Of a stretch of DNA of 64,000 nucleotides, positions 28,785 through 37,709 are shown in pieces; the stretch's first letter is position 1; the number at the start of each line of letters is the position of its first letter. The stretch lies in the NCBI GenBank assembly GCA_902563575.1, contig CACEXV010000001.1, positions 398,354 through 462,353 on the forward strand. Direction: 5' to 3'. The position numbers and the translations under genes were made by a program. This DNA is from an uncultured Pelagibacteraceae bacterium. GTDB lineage: Bacteria; Pseudomonadota; Alphaproteobacteria; Pelagibacterales; Pelagibacteraceae. A model generated the notes under the pieces. The model was not told the DNA's origin. It worked only from the letters and a program-made list of their open reading frames with translations, and ran no database searches.

Positions 28785-28934
28785 TTATTTTTTTTGTCTT
28801 ATCTTAGTTATACCACAATCTTTACACTTTACAGTCTCGGTAGAACCAGCTGCTCCGAAACCAAACTTCGTATCAATTATATCGTATCTATGTAAACCAA
28901 TATAGCAGAACCATTTATAAATCTGCTTCAGCAT
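28785..28934 (-). CDS. Small CxxC (zinc-finger-like) protein, 49 residues
   Basis: This ORF is absent from the track because of its size. It starts MLKQIYKWFCYIGLHRY and contains VKCKDCG; Cys10, His15 and the CKDC pair could bind one zinc. The layout (C-x-x-GLH near the start, CxxCG near the end) resembles small phage/bacterial DUF1660-like proteins, but I cannot confirm the family. It starts five bases after the TRAP permease stop, and its stop abuts the msrB ATG, so all three genes appear co-transcribed. Exact packing is the main reason to accept it. Confidence 0.65.
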   Translation of the reverse strand: MLKQIYKWFCYIGLHRYDIIDTKFGFGAAGSTETVKCKDCGITKIRQKK

Positions 28935-28939
28935 AATAA

Positions 28940-31285
28940 TTACTCAAATTTTCTTCTGTAATTATTATATCCAAAAATGAAAATTAACAAAAAAGAAAAA
29001 GGATAAATTATTGCTTTATTTGGCCTGTCTACGTTTTCAATTTTAAATTCTGTAATAACATCGTCAGTTTCAATGCCGGCTTTTTTTGCTAGACCATTCC
29101 ATTTTAAAGTATCCACTGTTAATCTTCCTTCTTTATCAACTAAATTAATACCGTATTCCTCTAGGTTATATTTTTTAATAAAGCTATCCTTTTTAATAAC
29201 AAATAATTTATATCTATCTCCATACTCTGTTCGTCTTGTTACTTTAATATGTACCTCTTTATCAGGATTAAATTGAAGATTAATTATTTTATCTGCCTGA
29301 AGGGATTGTTTTTCAAATTTAGGGTAGAACTTATCTAGAATATAACCGGGTCTAAATAGCGACATAGAAATTAAAAGGAAAACGACTATCTCGTACCATT
29401 TTAGTTTATTTACAAACCATCCTTGTGTTGCTGCAGTAAATATTAAAATTGCGGCCAAGGACGTTAGGACAACGGTTATACCATGCCAAAAATTTTCGAT
29501 ACCAATCAATAAAAGTTCTGGGTTAAAAATAAATACGATAGGCAAGATTCCAGTTCTTAAACTATACCAAAAAGCCTGAACGCCTGTTTTAATTGGATCT
29601 GCCTTTGAAATTGCAGCGGCTGCATATGAAGCAAGCCCTACTGGAGGAGTAACATCTGCCATTAAACCGTAATAGAAAACATATAAATGAATAGCTATAA
29701 GAGGAAAAACGTAACCAGAGGCACTTCCCACTTCTACAACAACTTGAGCCATCAAAGCCGCAACTACGAGATAATTGGCTGTCGTCGGTAACCCCATTCC
29801 TAATATAATACAAAGCACAGCGGTTAATAAAAGAAGTGTAATTACATTTCCTCCAGAAATTGCCTCAACAATTACAATTAGATTATTACTTAAACCAGTT
29901 GATGCTACCGCTCCTACTATTATTCCAGCAGTCGCAATTGCTATCGCGACACTGATCATATTTAGAGCTCCCTTTTCTAATCCGGTTATAACTTTGTTGT
30001 ATCCCCCACGTAATCCATTTAAAAAACCCTCATTTAATTGAATGGCAGTAAGAACTTCTTTGACAATGATGATCAAAAATAAAGATAAAATTGAGTAAAA
30101 TACTGCGGATGCTGCAGTCCAACGCTCTACTAATAATAAGTATACTAAAATAAATATTGGTATTAAAAAGTGGATACCACTTAAAAATGTTTTTCCAAGT
30201 GGTGGTATTTGATCTTCTGGTAATCCCTTTATGTTTAATTTTACAGATTCTAAATGTGAAATATAAAATAAAGCAATATAGGAGATAATAGCTGGTAAAA
30301 ATGCATGGGTTATAACCGTAAAATATGAGATCCCTAGCAATTCAGCCATTACAAATGCAGCAGCACCCATAATTGGCGGCATGATCTGACCGTTAACTGA
30401 TGCAGCAACTTCAATGGCACCGGCTTTAGTAGGCGTAAGACCAGTTCTTTTCATTATCGGAATTGTGAAAGTTCCAGTGGTAACAGTATTTGCGACTGAA
30501 GATCCAGAAATCAATCCAGTTAATCCAGAAGCTAAAATTGCAGCTTTAGCGGGACCCCCTCTCATTTTACCGACTAATGCAAAAGCTAAATTTAGGAAAT
30601 ACTTTCCACCTCCTGCTGCATCTAGAGTAGCACCAAACAAAACAAAAAGAAAAATAAAACTTACTGATACACTTATAGGTATTCCAAAAATTGCTTCCCC
30701 GCCAAACCAATGGTAGCCAACAAGTCTTGTTATCGATAAACCTTGGTGGGAGATTAAATCAGGCATTTTCTGACCAAAAACAGAAAAGAATAAAAATATT
30801 AAAGCTATTGCAACTAAAGGGAGCCCAATAGCTCTTCTAGTGGCCTCTAAAAGAAGTAATATGCCAAAACTTCCAAGTATTAACTCATAAGGAATCCTCA
30901 ATCCAAAAAAATCAAATGATGCAAGTATACCTTGCCTATAAACTAAACCTTCATACTCTATTACAAGATAAAACGTAGCTACAAGAGAAATTAAAGCTAA
31001 AACAAAGTCATAACTATTTATAGGGGAATTTCTTTTTGATTTTAAAGTAGGGTAAGCTAAAAAGCAAAGACCCATACCAAATGCAAGATGGATTGCTCTT
31101 GCGGGTACATCAATAAACTTTCCGAAGTCTAATAAAAATGGTAACGGCGAAGCATACCATAACTGGAACAATGACCATGAAATTGCTAATAATCCGACTA
31201 GTTTAAGATTCCAACTTTTTAGTATTCTTCTAGAACCACCTTCTTCATCGTGTTGTTTAAAAAAACTTTCATTTACTTGTGACAT
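28940..31285 (-). CDS. TRAP transporter fused permease (4TM/12TM)
   Basis: The 781-residue protein fuses the small DctQ-like and large DctM-like permease subunits, as usual for TAXI-type TRAP systems. A cytosolic N-terminus (to about 25) is followed by about 16 or more membrane helices; GLISGSSVANTVTTGTFTIP and PPIMGAAAFVMAE are DctM signature regions. The C-terminal 130 residues form a soluble-looking segment (KVTRRTEYGDRYKLF, DTLKWNGLAKKAG) as in DUF3394-type tails, followed by a last helix. Import is Na+-dependent in known TRAPs. The binding protein is encoded upstream across a terminator. Confidence 0.95.
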   Translation of the reverse strand: MSQVNESFFKQHDEEGGSRRILKSWNLKLVGLLAISWSLFQLWYASPLPFLLDFGKFIDVPARAIHLAFGMGLCFLAYPTLKSKRNSPINSYDFVLALISLVATFYLVIEYEGLVYRQGILASFDFFGLRIPYELILGSFGILLLLEATRRAIGLPLVAIALIFLFFSVFGQKMPDLISHQGLSITRLVGYHWFGGEAIFGIPISVSVSFIFLFVLFGATLDAAGGGKYFLNLAFALVGKMRGGPAKAAILASGLTGLISGSSVANTVTTGTFTIPIMKRTGLTPTKAGAIEVAASVNGQIMPPIMGAAAFVMAELLGISYFTVITHAFLPAIISYIALFYISHLESVKLNIKGLPEDQIPPLGKTFLSGIHFLIPIFILVYLLLVERWTAASAVFYSILSLFLIIIVKEVLTAIQLNEGFLNGLRGGYNKVITGLEKGALNMISVAIAIATAGIIVGAVASTGLSNNLIVIVEAISGGNVITLLLLTAVLCIILGMGLPTTANYLVVAALMAQVVVEVGSASGYVFPLIAIHLYVFYYGLMADVTPPVGLASYAAAAISKADPIKTGVQAFWYSLRTGILPIVFIFNPELLLIGIENFWHGITVVLTSLAAILIFTAATQGWFVNKLKWYEIVVFLLISMSLFRPGYILDKFYPKFEKQSLQADKIINLQFNPDKEVHIKVTRRTEYGDRYKLFVIKKDSFIKKYNLEEYGINLVDKEGRLTVDTLKWNGLAKKAGIETDDVITEFKIENVDRPNKAIIYPFSFLLIFIFGYNNYRRKFE

Positions 31286-31303
31286 TTAAAGAGCATAAAA
31301 AAA

Positions 31304-31329
31304 AAGGCCCAGTTTTTCAACTGGGCCTT
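31304..31329 (-). terminator. Intrinsic terminator between TAXI binding protein and permease
   Basis: AAGGCCCAGTT and AACTGGGCCTT form a perfect 11-bp stem with the loop TTTC. In the minus direction it is followed by a run of nine T, the arrangement of a Rho-independent terminator. It lies after the binding-protein stop and before the permease start, so it probably causes partial termination, giving more binding protein than permease. Confidence 0.9.
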
Positions 31330-31342
31330 AAATTTATTAAGC

Positions 31343-32341
31343 TTACATTAAGCCTTTTTCTTTATAATATTTAACTGCACCTGGGTGTAACGGGGCAGAA
31401 AGACCGTCAACGATCATTTTTTTAGGATCTAAGTTAGCAAATGCAGGGTGTTGTTTTCTAAAATCATCAAGATTTTCAAAAACAGCTTTTGTTACTGCAT
31501 AAACTAAGTCTTCAGAAACATCTGCACTTGTTACAAATGATGCCATAACACCAAAAGTAGTTACATCTTTTTTTGAAGTTTTGTAAGTACCTTTTGGAAT
31601 CGTCGCGAATGCATAAAAAGGATTATCAGCCACTAGCTTCTTAACTGCATCTGTATTCAAGTTTATTATACTTGCGCCGCATCCATCAGTAGATTGTGCA
31701 ACTCCAGCATTTGGTACACCAACTGTGTAACCAAAAGCATCGATTTTTTTATCACAAAGAGCACCTGATTGTTCAGACGAAGTTAGCTCAGACGTTGATC
31801 CAAAATATCCAGTGTCAACCCCGTGTGCTTCCATTAGAACTTCAAAAGTTCCTCTTTGTCCTGATCCAGGGTTACCAATATTTACTTTTTTACCTTTCAA
31901 AGACTTCCAATCTTTTATTTTGGAACCTTTTCTAGCTATAATTTGAAATGGCTCTGGATGAGCAGAGAAAACTGCTCTTAATTTATCGTAAGGTTTTACT
32001 TTATCAGGTCTTGTTCCATTATATGCATGGTATTGCCAGTCTGACTGAGCTACACCAAATTGTAACTCACCTTGCATGATCTGTCCTATGTTGTAAGTAG
32101 AACCTCCAGTTGAAGGAGCAGAGCATCTTAATGCCTTATCTGTTCCTTTTTTTCTTCCATGCTCCGCAGATTGTATTTTTGCAACCATTTTACATACAGC
32201 ATTTCCTACTTGAAAATAAACACCAGTAGGTCCACCAGTTCCTATTGAAAAAAACTCAGCAGATTTTGCTATTGAAGTAATTGGGCTTGATATCGCAAAT
32301 AATACTAATGCAGCAGAGATTGTTGATATTAGTTTTTTCAT
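31343..32341 (-). CDS. TAXI-family TRAP transporter substrate-binding protein
   Basis: The 332-residue protein has a signal peptide (MKKLISTISAALVLFAISSP, cleavage near SIAKSA) and the TAXI signature FFSIGTGGPTGVYFQVGNAVCKM. Later motifs GSGQRGTFEVLMEAHGV and the C-terminal LSAPLHPGAVKYYKEKG fit the family. It captures a substrate in the periplasm for the fused permease; glutamate, 2-oxoglutarate or other organic acids are possible but not determined. A strong Shine-Dalgarno (AAGGGGG) precedes the ATG by five bases, unusual among these genes and consistent with high expression. Confidence 0.95.
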   Translation of the reverse strand: MKKLISTISAALVLFAISSPITSIAKSAEFFSIGTGGPTGVYFQVGNAVCKMVAKIQSAEHGRKKGTDKALRCSAPSTGGSTYNIGQIMQGELQFGVAQSDWQYHAYNGTRPDKVKPYDKLRAVFSAHPEPFQIIARKGSKIKDWKSLKGKKVNIGNPGSGQRGTFEVLMEAHGVDTGYFGSTSELTSSEQSGALCDKKIDAFGYTVGVPNAGVAQSTDGCGASIINLNTDAVKKLVADNPFYAFATIPKGTYKTSKKDVTTFGVMASFVTSADVSEDLVYAVTKAVFENLDDFRKQHPAFANLDPKKMIVDGLSAPLHPGAVKYYKEKGLM

Positions 32342-32367
32342 CGTATCCCCCTTGTTTAAGTTTTAAG

Positions 32368-32396
32368 ATTTAACTACTTTGTTAGTTCAAGGTCAA
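32368..32396 (-). promoter_or_regulatory. Possible promoter of the TAXI-TRAP operon
   Basis: On the minus strand TTGACC (32396-32391) and TTAAAT (32373-32368) are spaced by exactly 17 bases, and the -10 lies about 26 bases before the binding-protein ATG. The -35 is strong (5/6) and the -10 moderate (4/6). Confidence 0.45.
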
Positions 32397-32405
32397 AGGG
32401 ATTCT

Positions 32406-33644
32406 TTATAATTTTTTTGCCCAATTTGATAGCTTTTCAACTCCCTCAACTACATTTGGTGCATATTTCATTATCAAGGTGTCGTCGATTACAGTATTAA
32501 CATTTGTATTATTAAGAAATTCCGATCCGTCAAAATCTGTATAACTTAGTCTTGCTAACATTTTTTTAGGCTTGAAACCAAAATCTGAACCAGGCAATAA
32601 AGCAACACCAGTATCCTCTAAAATCTTCTGACACAATTGTGATGAAGATTTAAATTTTTTGTTTGTAAACTCTGGCATTAAATAAAATCCACCTTGAGGT
32701 TTATTTATTAAAATTTTATTAGATTTTAACTTGTTGTAAACGTAATCGCCTATTGATCCTAAAATATTTGTAGTTTTATGTAAATAATCTTTGTGGTCTC
32801 CTTGATAAGCTTCGACAGCTGCATACTGAGTTGGAGTATTCACTGTACTATAAGTTTCACTAGCAAGAGTTTTTAAATTTTTCAAAAACTCTTCATATTT
32901 ATTAGGCACTGCAAAAAAGCCTAATCTCCATCCACCTGCACCACACCATTTACTGAGGCCGCTGCTAATAAATGTTCCTTCAGGATAATACTTGGAAATT
33001 GACTCATAAGAATTTTTAAAAGTTAAATCTGTATAAATTTCATCAGATAAAATCAATATATCTTTCTTTTTCGCAATATCGGCTATTTCTTTTAAATTTT
33101 TACAAGTTGTTCCTGACGGATTGTTTGGAGAATTTAATATTAAAATTAATTTCTTCTTATTTATACCTTGTATTTTTTTCTTTAGCTCAGTAGCAGTTGG
33201 AAACCAGTTATTATCCCTAGATGTCTGGATCCAATGTACTTTGTTGTCTGCAATCTCTGCCTGTGGTGAGTAGGAGACCCAGCTTGGTGCTGGCAATATT
33301 ATATCTCCATCAAAGGCGACATGCATCAAGTACATTGCCTCTTTAGATCCTGGCGTAATTATAATATTATTCTTAGAGTAACTCACACCAGTTTTTTTTG
33401 TTAAATATTTTGAGATTGCTTCCCTCAATTCAGGAAGGCCCTGCATAGGTAAATAATTTTTTCTGTTAGCATTATTTTTTAAACAATTAACAATACTTTG
33501 TGGTATCGGAAATGGAGATTGGCCAAATCCAAATTTGTAAATTTTTTTACCAGATGCGGTGAGTTCTTTGCATTTTTCATTTATTGCTAAAGTGGATGAC
33601 GGTTTTAAACTAGCTAACTTTTTTTTTACTGGAATTTTTTTCAT
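32406..33644 (-). CDS. Class I/II pyridoxal-phosphate aminotransferase
   Basis: The 412-residue protein is a fold-type I aminotransferase of the aspartate/aromatic group. Features are YLPMQGLPELREAISKYL, NSPNNPSGTTC, the Asp-Tyr pair in LSDEIYTDL, and the PLP lysine in SSGLSKWCGAGGWRLGFF; the substrate-carboxylate Arg is probably in MLARLSYTDF. It has no signal peptide. The gene stands alone on the minus strand, upstream of the TRAP operon but separated by 64 bases with its own promoter signals for the latter. The amino acid substrate cannot be assigned. Confidence 0.9.
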   Translation of the reverse strand: MKKIPVKKKLASLKPSSTLAINEKCKELTASGKKIYKFGFGQSPFPIPQSIVNCLKNNANRKNYLPMQGLPELREAISKYLTKKTGVSYSKNNIIITPGSKEAMYLMHVAFDGDIILPAPSWVSYSPQAEIADNKVHWIQTSRDNNWFPTATELKKKIQGINKKKLILILNSPNNPSGTTCKNLKEIADIAKKKDILILSDEIYTDLTFKNSYESISKYYPEGTFISSGLSKWCGAGGWRLGFFAVPNKYEEFLKNLKTLASETYSTVNTPTQYAAVEAYQGDHKDYLHKTTNILGSIGDYVYNKLKSNKILINKPQGGFYLMPEFTNKKFKSSSQLCQKILEDTGVALLPGSDFGFKPKKMLARLSYTDFDGSEFLNNTNVNTVIDDTLIMKYAPNVVEGVEKLSNWAKKL

Positions 33645-33692
33645 ATTGAAAATTAAACACTTTCATTGATTTAAATCACAAAATTAGAACAT

Positions 33693-33721
33693 TTGACATA
33701 TTGATTCGGTCATGTTTTAAT
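33693..33721 (+). promoter_or_regulatory. Probable sigma-70-type promoter of the helicase-fdxA-carD operon
   Basis: A perfect TTGACA (33693-33698) and TTTAAT (33716-33721) are spaced by exactly 17 bases in the 136-base divergent gap. The helicase ATG lies 59 bases downstream of the -10. This is one of the best -35/-10 pairs in the window. Confidence 0.6.
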
Positions 33722-33780
33722 CATACTTTGTTCTCAATGGTTATCTATATATAGTATTAGAAAAAAAATCTGGCACAATT

Positions 33781-36243
33781 ATGGAAAATTCAGAAATTAA
33801 AATCAAAGCTCTTTTAGGTCCAACAAACACAGGTAAAACGTATCTTGCAATTGAAGAAATGTTAAAACATGATTCTGGTATATTTGGGCTACCGTTAAGA
33901 CTTTTAGCAAAAGAAGTTTATGACAAGTGTGTTAAAAAAGTTGGAGTAAATTCAGTTGCTCTTATCACAGGTGAAGAAAAAATAATTCCAGGAAATGCGC
34001 ATTACTTTATATGCACGGTTGAGTCTATGCCTTTAGACAAAAAGGTTGATTTTGTTGCCGTTGATGAAATCCAAATGTGCGGGGATAAAGAGAGAGGACA
34101 TATATTTACTGATAGACTTTTAAATTTTAGAGGTCAAAAAATGACAATATTTCTTGGATCTCAAGTTATGAAAAATATAATTTCACAGTTAATTAATGAA
34201 GTTGAATACGTGAAAAAAGAGAGATTTTCAAAAATAAGCTATGGAGGATATAAAAAGATTTCAAGATTAGATAGAAAAGTAGCAATAATAGCTTTTTCTA
34301 TTGAAGAAGTTTACGCTTTAGCTGAACTTGTAAGAAGGCAAAAAGGTGGGGCTGCTGTGATTATGGGTTCACTGAGTCCAAAAACCCGAAATTCACAAGT
34401 TGACTTATATCAGTCTGGTGATGTTGATTATCTTGTTGCTACTGATGCTATTGGTATGGGGCTTAATATGGATATCAATGAAATTTATTTTTCAAATTTA
34501 AAAAAATTTGATGGAAAAAAAACTAGAAGACTTAATACTATTGAAATTTCACAGATAGCAGGAAGAGCAGGGAGATACAAAAATGATGGAATATTTGGAA
34601 CTACTGGAGACTGCAGTAATTTAAATTCAGATGAAATAGAAAATATTGAGTCACACAACTTGCCGGAAAGTAAGATAATTTATTGGAGGAATAATAATTT
34701 AGATTTTACAAACCCTGAAAAATTAATAAATTCTTTGGAGTTGAAGCCTAAAAAAAGTTGTTTGATTAGAACACAAGACTCTTTAGATGAAAACGTACTA
34801 AGACATTTTTTAAAAAAAGGTGCTAATAATTTACTATATTATAAAAATCTTGAACTTTTATGGGAGTGTTGTCAAATACCTGACTTTGAAAAAAAAGCAT
34901 ATGGTCAACACTTAAATATTGTAGATAAAGTTTTTAAATTTTTAACTACAAGAAAAAGAAGAATACCTAATGATTATATGAAAGAGCAACTAAAAGGTTT
35001 GGAGAGAGAGCATGGAAACATTGATGTTCTTTCTCATAGAATTTCAAACGTAAGAACTTGGTCATACGTTGCAAATAAAAAAAATTGGGTTGAAAACTCT
35101 GATTACTGGGTCCAAATTACCAAAAATATTGAAGATAAATTGTCAGATAAATTACACGAAGAACTCACTAGAAGCTTTATTGATAAAAAGATTAGTCTCC
35201 TCTCTAGAAGTCTTAAACAAGATCTAATACTTAATACTGAAATAAATTCGGAAAATCAGATTATAATTGATGGGCAATTAATTGGGGAACTCAAAGGGCT
35301 TAAATTTAACATTGCACTAACGCCCAAAACTTTAGACAGCGATATAAAATCCATTAAAAAAGCTACACGAAAAGGAATAAATAATGAATTAACTAAAAGA
35401 GTAAATGAAATAATTGAAAAAAAAGAAATTGAACTAGGTGAAAAAAATAGCATAATTTGGAAAGGAAACTCAATTGCTAGATTAAAAAAAGGGTATGATT
35501 ATTTAAATCCTCTTATTGAAATTATAGCTGATGACTCCTTAGAAATAGGTTTAAAAAATAAGTTAGAGTTTTTCCTTAAAGATTGGTTTTACAGCTACAC
35601 AAATGAGGTCCTTGGTGATTTGATAAACCTAAAAAAGGTCAAAATTGAAAATCAATACCTTAGAGCTCTGGCTTTTCGATTATTTGAGAATAATGGTGTT
35701 CTTAAAAGAGAGAATGTGAATGATATTATAAAAATGGTACCTGATAACGAGAGGAAAAAATTATGGGGTATGGGAATTAAAATTGGCAGGTATCATGTTT
35801 ATCTGCCTAAAATGTTAAAACCTAAAGCAGTGACTTTTAGAATAAAGCTCTGGGGCATTTACAACAGTCTTTTAAAAGATAATGGCATTCCAAAATTTGG
35901 GTTAAACTTCATCTCTAATAAGCAACTAGACCAAAAGTTTTTACTATTATGTGGTTTTGAAAAATTTAAAGAGTTTTTTGTAAGAATTGATATTTTAGAA
36001 AAATTATTTATAAAAATACTTGAAAAAACAAAAGATAGAAAATTTGAAGTTGACTCTGAAATGATGAATTTACTAGGTTGTTCAAAAGATAATTTTTTAA
36101 AATTGATGTTATATATGAATTATAAAAAAGATAAGACAGAGAATACTTACATTTTTAAGGGTGATAGGAAGAGCAAGTTAAAAAAGGTGCAAATTAAAGA
36201 AAACCCATTTAGCAAACTTTTAACAATGAAATTAAATAGATGA
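33781..36243 (+). CDS. Suv3-like ATP-dependent RNA/DNA helicase
   Basis: The 820-residue protein starts with Walker A (LLGPTNTGKT), a DEIQ-type motif II (AVDEIQMCGDKERG), motif V-like DYLVATDAIGMGLNMDI and motif VI QIAGRAGRYKNDG. This arrangement, with the short motor domain and EIQ box, matches SUPV3L1/Suv3 helicases, which with PNPase degrade RNA in mitochondria; alphaproteobacteria carry homologues. The long C-terminal half (about 350-820) is Lys/Glu rich with no recognised domain. It is first in an operon with a TerB-like protein (ATGA overlap), fdxA and carD. Confidence 0.9.
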   Translation: MENSEIKIKALLGPTNTGKTYLAIEEMLKHDSGIFGLPLRLLAKEVYDKCVKKVGVNSVALITGEEKIIPGNAHYFICTVESMPLDKKVDFVAVDEIQMCGDKERGHIFTDRLLNFRGQKMTIFLGSQVMKNIISQLINEVEYVKKERFSKISYGGYKKISRLDRKVAIIAFSIEEVYALAELVRRQKGGAAVIMGSLSPKTRNSQVDLYQSGDVDYLVATDAIGMGLNMDINEIYFSNLKKFDGKKTRRLNTIEISQIAGRAGRYKNDGIFGTTGDCSNLNSDEIENIESHNLPESKIIYWRNNNLDFTNPEKLINSLELKPKKSCLIRTQDSLDENVLRHFLKKGANNLLYYKNLELLWECCQIPDFEKKAYGQHLNIVDKVFKFLTTRKRRIPNDYMKEQLKGLEREHGNIDVLSHRISNVRTWSYVANKKNWVENSDYWVQITKNIEDKLSDKLHEELTRSFIDKKISLLSRSLKQDLILNTEINSENQIIIDGQLIGELKGLKFNIALTPKTLDSDIKSIKKATRKGINNELTKRVNEIIEKKEIELGEKNSIIWKGNSIARLKKGYDYLNPLIEIIADDSLEIGLKNKLEFFLKDWFYSYTNEVLGDLINLKKVKIENQYLRALAFRLFENNGVLKRENVNDIIKMVPDNERKKLWGMGIKIGRYHVYLPKMLKPKAVTFRIKLWGIYNSLLKDNGIPKFGLNFISNKQLDQKFLLLCGFEKFKEFFVRIDILEKLFIKILEKTKDRKFEVDSEMMNLLGCSKDNFLKLMLYMNYKKDKTENTYIFKGDRKSKLKKVQIKENPFSKLLTMKLNR

Positions 36244-36632
36244 AATCTTTCATTGAAGATAGCGAAATAGTTGGAGTTGTTGCATTACTTGTGCATGCTT
36301 CAAAGTTAGATGAAAATTACACTAATGATGAAAAAATAATTATTAAAAACTTCATTAGTAACATCTCAAAAGACAATGATCCTGAAAAAATACTAAATGA
36401 TGCTGAAAAATTAGAGGGAAACTCTAACCAAATTTTGAATTTTACCAAATTAATTAAAAATAAGCCTATTGAATTTAAAAAAAAAATAATTAAAGAGTTA
36501 TGGAAACTGTTAATATCTGATAAGAACATTGATCAATACGAAGCAAACTTAATGAGAAGAATATCTGGACTTATTTACATTGATGATAAAACTACTGGAG
36601 AGCTTAAACTTCAAGTGCTTAAAACTAATTAA
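36240..36632 (+). CDS. TerB-family (tellurite-resistance-like) protein
   Basis: The 130-residue all-helical acidic protein has the TerB-like pattern [21 protein letters not shown]...IIIKNFI, then a second helical repeat with [22 protein letters not shown]. TerB-like proteins bind metals or form part of membrane-associated stress complexes; many single-domain members in alphaproteobacteria have no known role. The start overlaps the helicase stop (ATGA), and its stop shares a base with the fdxA ATG, so the three proteins are made together. Confidence 0.75.
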   Translation: MKSFIEDSEIVGVVALLVHASKLDENYTNDEKIIIKNFISNISKDNDPEKILNDAEKLEGNSNQILNFTKLIKNKPIEFKKKIIKELWKLLISDKNIDQYEANLMRRISGLIYIDDKTTGELKLQVLKTN

Positions 36633-36970
36633 TGACTTATATAGTTAAAGATGAATGTATAAAATGCAAACTTACCGATTGTGTAGAAGTATGCCCGGTT
36701 GATTGTTTTTATGAGGGAGAAAATATGTTAGTTATAAATCCAGATGAATGTATTGATTGTGGAGTTTGTGAGCCTGAGTGTCCGATTGATGCGATTAAAC
36801 CGGACACAGACGAAAGTCCTGATAAAGACAAATGGGTTGAATTAAATAAAAAGTATTCAGCCATTTGGCCAAATATATCAAAAAAAAAGGAGCCAATGGT
36901 AGATCATGAAAAATTTAAAAACATGAAAAACAAGCTCGAAGAGCATTTTTCAGAAAAACCCGGAGATTAA
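36632..36970 (+). CDS. fdxA: Ferredoxin FdxA (3Fe-4S/4Fe-4S)
   Basis: The 112-residue protein carries two cluster motifs in the first 50 residues: [18 protein letters not shown] and [16 protein letters not shown]. The spacing is that of seven-iron ferredoxins (FdxA/FdI type), and the C-terminal extension [15 protein letters not shown] is typical. It is a soluble one-electron carrier. Position between a helicase/TerB pair and carD is the usual alphaproteobacterial arrangement as I know it. Confidence 0.95.
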   Translation: MTYIVKDECIKCKLTDCVEVCPVDCFYEGENMLVINPDECIDCGVCEPECPIDAIKPDTDESPDKDKWVELNKKYSAIWPNISKKKEPMVDHEKFKNMKNKLEEHFSEKPGD

Positions 36971-36974
36971 ATTT

Positions 36975-37652
36975 ATGCCAAAAAGAAAGAAAAAAGTAAA
37001 AAAAGTCAAAAAAGTAAAAAAAGTTAAAAAAGTAAAAAAAAATAAATCTAATACAAAATCTTTTGTAAATGAGACAAACTTTAAATCTACAGGCTCATCA
37101 CAAGATGAAAAGCCAGAAATCAAAAAAATTAAAAAACAACCTACTGAAAAAAGAGTTTACAATTTAAAAGATTATGTGGTTTATCCAAAGCACGGTGTAG
37201 GAAAAATTGTATCTATTGAAAAGGCAACTATTGGACAAATCGATATTCAGTTTTATAAGATTTTGGTTGAAAAAGAAAAATTGACTCTTACTGTTCCAAT
37301 CAATCAACAATCTAACTTGAGACCAATTTCCACTATAAATCAAATAAATAAATGTGTTTCAATTCTAAAATCTAAACCAAAAATAAAAAGAACTATGTGG
37401 AGTAGAAGAGCTCAGGAATATGACCAAAAAATAAATTCTGGAAAAATTTATGAATTAGCTGAAGTTGTAAAAGATTTAAATAAAAACACTGATATCATAG
37501 CGGATCAATCCTATTCAGAACGCCAACTTTTTGAAAAAGCTTATGAGAGGCTAAAATCTGAATTCGAGGCAGTCTTGAAAGTCAGTCCAGAGGAAGTTAA
37601 GAAAAAAATGGATAAAGCTCTTGGTCGAAATCAAGTTACAGAATTGCAATAA
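36975..37652 (+). CDS. carD: CarD-family transcriptional regulator
   Basis: The 225-residue protein has a RNA-polymerase-interacting (RID) domain at about 55-115 (NLKDYVVYPKHGVGKIVSIE, LTVPINQQSNLRP) and a helical C-terminal domain. CarD/CdnL proteins bind the RNA polymerase beta subunit and stabilise the open complex, especially at rRNA promoters. The first 25 residues are a Lys/Val repeat (KKVKKVKKVKK) encoded by near-tandem AAAGTAAAA units, an unusual basic tail. The gene ends 4 bases before a strong hairpin (37656-37688). Confidence 0.93.
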   Translation: MPKRKKKVKKVKKVKKVKKVKKNKSNTKSFVNETNFKSTGSSQDEKPEIKKIKKQPTEKRVYNLKDYVVYPKHGVGKIVSIEKATIGQIDIQFYKILVEKEKLTLTVPINQQSNLRPISTINQINKCVSILKSKPKIKRTMWSRRAQEYDQKINSGKIYELAEVVKDLNKNTDIIADQSYSERQLFEKAYERLKSEFEAVLKVSPEEVKKKMDKALGRNQVTELQ

Positions 37653-37655
37653 AAA

Positions 37656-37688
37656 AACGCCCTTTTTAGGGTTATTAAAAAGGGCGTT
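37656..37688. terminator. Bidirectional terminator shared by carD and the Lys/Arg peptide gene
   Basis: AACGCCCTTTTTA and TAAAAAGGGCGTT make a perfect 13-bp stem around a seven-base loop. On the minus strand it is followed by seven T, a good intrinsic terminator for the small gene at 37710-37775. On the plus strand it directly follows the carD stop and is followed by TTTAAAT, a weaker tail. Confidence 0.88.
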
Positions 37689-37709
37689 TAAATAAAAGAA
37701 TTTAAAGAA

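Noticed and set aside
36975-37040. Tandem AAAGTAAAAAAAGT units considered as a CRISPR or regulatory repeat
   Set aside because: Units are short, contiguous, without spacers, and encode the Lys/Val tail of CarD in frame.
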